Shown: positions 57,001 through 64,000 of the stretch, piece by piece
How the letters are laid out: each line of letters opens with the position of its first letter
How positions within the stretch are numbered: position 1 is the first letter of the stretch
Assembly (NCBI GenBank): GCA_002335605.1
Contig: BEDY01000003.1
Span: 868,001 to 932,000, forward strand
Direction of reading: 5' to 3'
DNA from: Prillingera fragicola
Lineage: Eukaryota; Basidiomycota; Tremellomycetes; Trichosporonales; Trichosporonaceae
DNA length: 64,000 nt
Translations under genes and position numbers: made by a program
The notes under the pieces: model-generated
The model's input: the letters and a program-made list of their open reading frames with translations, nothing else
The model's database searches: none
Told to the model about the DNA's origin: nothing

Positions 57001-58552
57001 CCCTGCAGCTTGGCACGCACGGCGTGCAACTGATCCGCGTTTGTGGCCTTTTTCTCAAGAGTCTTGATGCGTTCTTGATCCTCGGTGCGGCGTGCTTCGA
57101 GGAGACGAATCTTGATGCGCATCTCGTCAAGCTCCCGCTTCTGTGCAAAGACTGCGGCACTGGCTGCTCCATCACGATCAGGGCTGCCAGCACGCAACGG
57201 CAAGCGGGGCGATATGCGAGGTGACAGTGGTGGGCCAAGAGTGACAGAGCCGGTTCCTGCAGATTTGGAGGTAGTCGACTGTCCAGCTTCCGAGTGTGGG
57301 GTAATCGCACGCTGGAAGATCTCAGTGGGTGTCAAAGAACGCACCGTTGTGGCAGGTGGCGCCATCATGGTGCTTCGAGGTGAGGCTGGCACGGGGACAG
57401 TCTCCCCCCGTGGCGACGAAGGGACAGCGATGGATTCACGTCGGGGCGACGACGGCACCATAGATTCGCGCCTAGGGGAAGGAGGTACTGCAGCAGAATC
57501 CCGACGAACTGGGGAGGGCGTGACCAGTTCGCGGCGAGGTGACTGAGGTGTGGGAATGGTGCGCACGGGAGAGGATGAGACGGAGCGTGCTGGCGTCGAA
57601 CCTGCGGTGCTGGACGTCGCGGGCACGGGGGGTGGTCCCATCGTTCTTGGTGCCGTTGTGCTCTTGGCCTGTGGCACCGGGGGTGGCCCCATTATAACCG
57701 GCTCAATGTTGGACGGTGTTTGCCCCCGTGAGGGAGTAGAGGCCAGAGAGACGGAGCTAGCAGGTCGGAACGTGGAGCTTGGAGGAACAGGGGAGGGCAA
57801 GGCCGATGAGGAAGACGACTGTCTGCGCGACGAGACAGCTGATACCGGTGCTGGCGTGCGCACTGCCGTAGACGGACGCGGCCGGACACCAACAGCCCGT
57901 GGTGTGGCTGCTGAGCTCGCCGCGGGAACCGCCGACTGCCGGCGCACTGCCGCGGAGGGTGTGAGCCTTGTAGGCGTTTCCGACGTGGACGCGCGCGACG
58001 TTGCTCTTGTAGGAGTTGGCGGCTTGGCGCGTGCGGCGGCGGCAGCGGCGGTGGCACCTCCCGATGCAGCCCGTACGCCCACGGCCGAAGTCCGTGAGCC
58101 TGGAGTTGAGGCGCGCGACCCAGACGCCGATGCCGACGCTGACCCAGTTAAGCGAGAAACTGAGGAGGACGACGGCGTCTTGGCCATTGTGGACGGGCGA
58201 GGCTACTCTGTCAGCTCATTCCCACTGCCGTCGCGAAGTACACGCACTGTTCTCGCCGGTGCCGGTTCAAGGACCGTGACACGCGGTGGGGGGATGAAGA
58301 CACCATGTCCAGGTTTGCAAGTAAAGTAGCGCTCGCCTTGGACTTCGCCATCGTTCTTTCCTGTTGGCGTGTCGCTACACCGTTTAGCCTATCTGTGCGC
58401 GCCGTGGTCGACCATCGCTGTGGCCTCACTTACAGCTCAATGCCGACCCATCTGCCCGCCCTGAACTTTGGATTGTCTCCCACCCAGCGAATGTAGCCTT
58501 GACCCGCTGAGATGGAGACGCGAGCTCCTACTTGGATATCGGGTGCGCTCAT
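54055..58552 (-). CDS. NIP100: Dynactin p150Glued subunit
   Basis: Clear exons: 58552-58434, 58360-58248, 58202-57002 and 56963-54055. The N terminus holds a CAP-Gly domain (VGARVSISAGQGYIRWVG, GRWVGIEL, then GKNDGEVQGERYFTC). A Ser/Pro/Arg-rich basic linker reaches about residue 420. Coiled coil 1 spans roughly 430-815. A conserved dynactin domain follows (IVQEYLPSAYLETEAD and on), with a second coiled coil near 1185-1260. p150 links dynein to cargo and binds microtubules through CAP-Gly. The junction between exons 1 and 2 is unsolved: phases differ by two bases, and a 5-nt micro-exon CGATG (58417-58413), flanked by AG and GT, would restore the frame but leaves an upstream intron of only 16 nt. 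With it the total is 4347 nt, 1448 residues. Confidence 0.88.
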
Positions 58553-58797
58553 GCTGGTGGGGTGGTGAGCATGCTTGCCAGGTAACTACTGCACTGTTGT
58601 CAACACTGGACCATCGCGTTCTGACGTCGTCCCGCGTAGTGAGCAAGTGGATGTCTAGGCTAAAATACACGTCACTATAATTTGCCGCTGATACCGGATT
58701 TTGCCTCCGTTTTCGTGTTCAACGACTTGCAAGACTATTGTGTTGGACGTCCAAAGTAGCATAGACCATCTCAAAAGTCGCCTGCAAAGCAACCATC
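58553..58797. promoter_or_regulatory. Divergent promoter of dynactin p150 and eIF3k
   Basis: Only 245 bp separate the two start codons on opposite strands, so the promoters are shared or overlap. Confidence 0.5.
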
Positions 58798-59778
58798 ATG
58801 GCGACCACTACCTCCCCCGTTCCCCCCAAGTCGCTCAAGGAGTGGCACACTCCCTCCAGCCGTACCGAGGTCATCCACGAGCTCATCGGCGGCGTCGGTG
58901 CGTCCACTGCTCACACTACGTCTCGCCGTCCACGCGCTGACTTGATCTACAGACAGGTATAACCCTTCAAACTTGAGCTTTATGGAGGAGTACCTCAACA
59001 CTCAGGTTCAGAATGACGAGTACGACTTGCTGGCCAACCTTGCCATTCTCAAGCTGTACGTTGTCGCGTGCGCGGCGCGACAGATGCCAGCAACATTGCC
59101 ATTTAATGTTGCAGCGACTGTTGCCGCCGCCGCTGTGCCCAAGCGCTCCAACTAACCCATGCACAGGTACCAGTTCAACCCCCAGCTCTCCAACCCCGAC
59201 ATTATCATCAACATTCTCATCAAGGCTCTCGCCGCCTCGGTCCAGGGCCCGGACTTCAACCTGTGCCTCGCCGTTCTGCGCGAGCCCAGCGCAATCGTCC
59301 ACGACATTGACTCTGACGACGAGTCGCTCACTGTCATCATGCCATTCATCCAGCGCCTCCACGACCTCGTGAGGGCATGCCAGTTTACAAAGTTCTGGGC
59401 CGAGCTCAACGGCTCGAACGAGGCTGCTCAGATCCTCCGCTCCAACCCAAACTACTTTGCCGCCCACAAGGGCCTCATGCCCCGTCTCCGCAACGAGTTT
59501 GCCTCGAGCATTGCCGCCAGCTTTAGCCGCGTCCGCCTCGCCCAGCTCGGCCGCTGGCTCGACCTCAAGGACGCCGAGATTGCCGAGTGGGCCAAGCAGG
59601 CCGGATGGGAGGTTGACGGCGACGTCGCGGTTGTGCCCAAGAACGGCGACAACGACGTCAAGGCCGGCGTTGTCAAGGAGAACGTTGAGCTTAAGCGTGA
59701 GTGCCGCCGTGTGTGCCGGGAGGATTATGCTGACAGAACGCAGAGCTCACCAAGCTGGTCGCGGCCGCTGCCTACTAG
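58798..59778 (+). CDS. Translation initiation factor 3 subunit K
   Basis: Four exons: 58798-58897, 58953-59055, 59167-59696 and 59744-59778. They sum to 768 nt, 255 residues. Family blocks are [36 protein letters not shown] and [12 protein letters not shown], followed by a winged-helix-like part ([20 protein letters not shown]) and the end [13 protein letters not shown]. eIF3k is a PCI-family subunit of the eIF3 octamer on the 40S ribosome; it is present in filamentous fungi and many basidiomycetes but absent from budding yeast. The last exon is 35 nt. Confidence 0.92.
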
Positions 59779-62241
59779 ATGTAGATATGTGTACGATGCA
59801 TCCTATATACCGACGACAGCCGCGGCAGAGGAGGTGCCGTGATTTGCTCACTGTCTCTGCGGGCCGAACTCTCACGGGTGAGGCCAGCCGAGTCTCCTAA
59901 CTTTCGGAAACGCGCGTGACCGCCTGCCACAGGCTCGGTATGCTGAGGTCATCTGAAAGCAGGTTCATGATCAACCATGATGCCAGTACCAAGCATGCCC
60001 CCTGCTGCTCTGAAAGACTGACCAACTAACAGCGTTCTTGCTATCTGTGAAATACGCTTCCAGCAATCAGCACGCGGCTATCATTGCCGCATGCGACTTT
60101 GACTCCTTCACCTCAACCCCTCCTTCCCCCAGCAGTCCGGTCGAGGATTGAGTGCTATTCTAAGGCTTCAGACATGTCGTCAAGAGCAACGCAGTGCTCA
60201 AGTCAACGTACGGCACGACAACAGAGTCAGTATCTCTGCAGGGACTCCCACTCGAGTTCTGGACGCAACGGTGGCAATGTGGCACGAAATCTGACTGCGG
60301 CAAACTAGGCCGCGCGCCAAAGATAGAAGCACCCATGTGACCATGTGCTCGCGCGAGGTGCTCGCTCGGCAGAAAGTCATCGCTAGATGTACGTCTGTAA
60401 GACAGCCCATCTCTGTTGAATTGTCCCGCATCTGTCTCGGACGCCGGTTGCCGGCGGCTCGACAATGTCCGAGTTTCACTACTGACTGCTGCTGAGGCTA
60501 GGCAGCGGAACGGTCGGAACCGACATTACATAGCTACGCTGGTCTCTTCAGAATCGTACTCTGCCCCGCCTAGCACATGTCAATCTCAATCTGCGGCGTC
60601 TGTGGCCTAGGCACAACGTTCGCGTCGGAGGGATAATGCCATGGCGGGCAGATATGTGCGCGGGTGAACCATAGCCAACTGCGTGAGCTCGTGGAGACGG
60701 CGTTCGCCAACTAGCCATGCCCGCCCTAATCACTCTCAGCCTCAGCAGAACGTAGCACGAGTGACAACCCCACTGGGGCACATCGTGAGAAAAGAACAAA
60801 TCCGGGATTATCAAGGTTTGCACAACCTTCAACCTTCATGACGAGACTAGGTTCGTTCCCCAATGTCTGGCAGCGTTACATGTAATGGTACCTGTCCATT
60901 CCTTGTCTGTACATTTGCGTTCAAGGGCCGAGTGGCATCCACGAGCCCGCCGCGCTTGGCATGATCAGCTGCTTTGGAGCGCGGGGAGGTGTATTCAATT
61001 GGGCTTCGTACGCTCACGAGCGGCGGGTGGACTAGTCTACATGCCGGGCAGCGCATGCAAACGCCACCACCATATGCGAGAGATGAGGAGCCAGAGACGG
61101 GGAGAGGGGATGCATACTATTTCCTTTATCGTCGACCTTTCTTTGCGTGGGGTGGTGCCTGGGCGCAAGACGCGGTCGCTGAGCGCACGGAGCCTCGACC
61201 CCTTCCCAACGCCCGATTCAGGGTGTGACATGCAGCAGCTCGCAGTAATTCCCCCCTCGGCCCTTCCTCCCACTGCACTGTACTGGCGATGGAAGCCAGA
61301 GGTCCAAGCGAGTGTTCATCCTGAAACATGAACGCGTCTGCCAAAAGTGTGGCTCTGGCTTTCTCTTTTGCAGACTGCCCCCCCCTTGAGATTGAAAATG
61401 CGGGACCCTGTATAGCGTGTTCGCTGCCGACATTCATTGCTTGCGGGGGTAGCACACCTCTGCGATCCAGCAGTAGTGATCGATATTCCGACGAAGCGTG
61501 CTCCTCTGCTGCTTTTTCCGGAGGAGGAAAATCAGGGTAATATCTCAGGGTCCAATGTCTCAGGGAAACCAGCATCCCTCGACCCAAGGCAGCAGGAGAC
61601 ACGGTGCTTCCGGCCGACACTGCGCTCCCTTGCAACAGAGAGAGGTTGCTCTGCTTGCTCTTGCTGCAGCAACAACAGTCCAACTCGAGCATTTGTGCAT
61701 CGAGAGCAGACTTGCTTACACCATTGACATTGAACCACCTTTAGACACACTTTGGTTTACTAGAGTCGTGAAAAGGCAGCTCGCTGTACAGGTGAGTCAC
61801 TTGCTGCGCGCACACAATCGGCCCGACGCCGCGCCGCCCCCGTTCGCGCCCGTGTCGGTGTGTGGTTCGCGTGTGTGTAAGAGGGGCATAGCTGTAACGC
61901 ACAGGCCACTGCTCAACCTGCGACAATCTCTTGTACGCCCAGCAGTCGATCCCCCCTCCTCCTCCTCGGGTGGCCACAACGGCAACTGCATCCTGCGCAC
62001 CATCCCCTCCCCCTCTCGTGTCGGCTTGCCAACAACAACCTCTTCCTTGTGGATTCTCGCTCTCTGTTGTTCACCTACCCCGACCTTTTGTCATTCCTTC
62101 AAGCCCACGCCCGTTAACAACCGCCCTCTCTCATTCACTTACCCCTCTCTTATCCCTCCATTCATCCTGCACAATCTCTAGGCTCCACATTACTCGCTCA
62201 ATCCACTCCACTCACCGACGCGTCGTGCATTAGACGACGCA
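59779..62241. other. Long intergenic region before the golgin-like gene
   Basis: About 2.5 kb. The left part shows no gene. From about 61930 to 62180 the plus strand is pyrimidine-rich, as expected for a promoter and leader. A GTGAGT at about 61792 followed by AG sites could be a leader intron. A 227-codon frame at 61498-62181 (+) is low-complexity and not called. Confidence 0.4.
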
Positions 62242-64000
62242 ATGTCGGTCTCCGTTGATGGCGAATTCAAGAGGGCTCAAAAGCTCACTTCTGCAAAGAA
62301 GAAGGTAGGCACACCACCCGATAGAGCCAGGGAGGCACAATGCTGACCACCCGCAGCTCAAGCAGTTCCGTGCATCGCGCTCCGGAGGAGTGACCTCGCC
62401 CGAGTCGACTACTTCGAGGTCCTCGTCAACGTCTTCCTCCCACTATGACACCAATGCCGCCACTACCATGCCCCGCCGCTTACCAAGCTACGCCAAGAAC
62501 GTGCTGGCCGAGTGCGACGACACGGACACGGAGGGAACAATCAAACTCGATGGCCCTCCGACACCTACAAGGGCGCATCGGCGCACGGGCAGCCGAGCTC
62601 ACAGCCACCAGCGTAACAACTCTTCATTCTCCTGGCCACGCCAGCCGTTACAAAGCGCTCACAGTCGGCCAACAGTAAAGGGAATATTCGACCTCCCTTC
62701 GCTGGATCACTACAATGAGGAGGAGGATCGCACCGAGGCAGAGACTTTGCCATCGGACAGCGATCACACTGACCGCGACCCCCGAGAAATGGTGACAACA
62801 CCTGCCACTCCACCAGGCGAGGACTCGCATCTTGGTGGACGGGACGAGTCCGTGGCGATCGCTCGCTTGAGTTCCTTTAGCTTTGGAGCAAAACCCAGCG
62901 GGTCGGCGCTCCGCGAGCCTATCCAGATCGCCTCGCCCTCACGGCCATCTGCATCACGGAATCGCATGTCGGGCATTCGCTTGTCCAACGCTTCACCCAT
63001 TCCCTTTGACTTTGGCGGCAACGATAGCCTGTCACTGCCCCGACCCGCATCGACAGCCAACTCGCCACAGCGCAAGGTTCGTCACTCGCACAACCGATCA
63101 GAGTCCATTTCCCTCCCCAATCTCAAGCTCGGCCGCCCCGCATCCCTTGGCCTTCCCTCTCCCGGCTTTCCATCCACCCCATCATCCCCTGTCGAGACCG
63201 CTGCCGCACGATCACGACCAACAAGTTCCAACCGACTCAAGTTTGAGCCCAGTCTCAAGGAAAAGGAGGAGTCCCGTCGGCGAGCACTCGAGAAGCTCAC
63301 AGGCGTGCCGACACCAGTCGAGGAGCCTAAAAGCCAGGAGATTATGCTCCCCGCGTTCGATGACGACGACGACATGTCTACTTCATCGTCTCGCCCCCCA
63401 TCTGGAGTCAACTCATCCACCGCCTCGTCGAGCCGGCCATCCTCTCTCATCGTCACCGCGTCTTCCTCGGGATCGGGCTCCAGTACGTCCGCCTGGCCCA
63501 TGTTTGAAGAGTCGGACCGATGGAGTGGCAGCTTCTCGCAACGCTTCGAACCCGCCAAGGAAGAACCGCTGGGCTTCGGGTTCGACCTGTCGGCCGCGAA
63601 CAAGACGTCATCGGTGCTTCTAAACTGCAGTCTGGGTGTCTTGACCGAGGAGGACGAGACCGAGTCTGACGAGATTGAGGACACCGAGGCCGCGCGATCA
63701 ATTACTTCGCCTGTTACGGATACCGACTACCAGACCGACGTCGAGACTGCGCCTGCCGGACCCACACCGTCGCGATTGAGGGAGCTTCACCTTCTTTCGT
63801 CCGTGTCGTCACAGGGGTCCAACCGAAGGGCTTCAAACCCCGAGGTGCTCCAGACCTTTGCCCGCGCGCAGAGCCGCGAGACGCCGACCAAGAGCTACAA
63901 CAACCTCGTGCGCGGTGGCCGTCCTCGTGGCATTGACTCGGCTTCTTTCACTCCGAGTCCCGTCAAAGGCACTCGCCCAAAGAGCCTAATCCTCCGTGGT
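62242..64000 (+). CDS. Golgin-like protein, N-terminal part, cut by window edge
   Basis: Exon 1 is 62242-62304 and exon 2 runs from 62357 past the right edge without a stop; 569 residues are visible. The N terminus MSVSVDGEFKRAQKLTSAKK, then KLKQFRASR resembles the short basic amphipathic start of GM130/Bug1-type golgins, which is known to be a membrane and p115-binding tag. The visible remainder is disordered and Ser/Pro-rich. It has acidic clusters (FDDDDDMST, LTEEDETESDEIEDTEAA) and one short charged helix (SLKEKEESRRRALEKLTG). No long coiled coil is seen yet; it would be expected further on. The golgin call is an inference from the N terminus only. Confidence 0.6.

Noticed and set aside
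1..64000. CRISPR arrays, prokaryotic operons or phage genes
   Set aside because: No regular spaced repeats, no ribosome-binding-site operons; spliced genes throughout show a eukaryotic genome.

Overview
The window looks like nuclear DNA of a basidiomycete yeast, most likely a tremellomycete (Trichosporonales/Cryptococcus-like). It is GC-rich. Nearly every conserved gene is cut by several 40-60 nt spliceosomal introns with GTRNGT donors and CTRAC branch sites lying very close to the acceptor. The proteins match fungal families: lanosterol synthase, mitochondrial cytochrome c peroxidase, alpha-1,3-glucanase and a Prm10-type membrane protein. Exon models below were built by hand from reading frame, splice consensus and family knowledge. 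In all spliced models but one the summed exons form an intact frame; the dynactin p150 model has one unresolved junction.

Layout. 0-4.3 kb: a PPR-like gene cut by the left edge, a Pof1-type nucleotidyltransferase, an intron-containing tRNA-Lys(CUU) and a disordered hypothetical. 4.7-17.9 kb: a kelch/coiled-coil polarity protein, a peroxisomal dienoyl-CoA isomerase, LIS1/PAC1 and an FHIP-family protein. 18.2-27.7 kb: PRM10, GOT1, a small hypothetical and ribosomal protein eS17. 28.9-33.3 kb: an accessory segment with two tandem, decayed copies of an unrecognised gene family. 35.1-50.5 kb: dense metabolic genes (aspartyl aminopeptidase, CBF5 dyskerin, CCP1, an NPF-motif protein, GLO2, ERG7, a delta-12 desaturase). 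51-59.8 kb: a second identical tRNA-Lys, a membrane-anchored GH71 glucanase, dynactin p150 and eIF3k. 62.2-64 kb: the start of a long protein with a golgin-like N terminus, cut by the right edge.

Functional links. Three genes belong to cytoplasmic dynein transport: LIS1 (dynein regulator), FHIP (cargo adaptor) and p150 (dynactin). LIS1 and FHIP are convergent neighbours. The kelch protein resembles Tea1/Kel1, which act at microtubule ends and growth sites. ERG7 and the desaturase serve membrane lipid synthesis, CCP1 and GLO2 are mitochondrial detoxification enzymes, and the isomerase carries a PTS1 for peroxisomal beta-oxidation.

The least explained part is 28.9-35 kb. It holds two head-to-tail gene relics sharing an N-terminal domain and an acidic C-terminal tail, a 36-bp inverted duplication, an in-frame 54-bp tandem repeat, a 14-bp hairpin and a minisatellite. 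No CRISPR array, rRNA, phage or clear transposase gene was seen.
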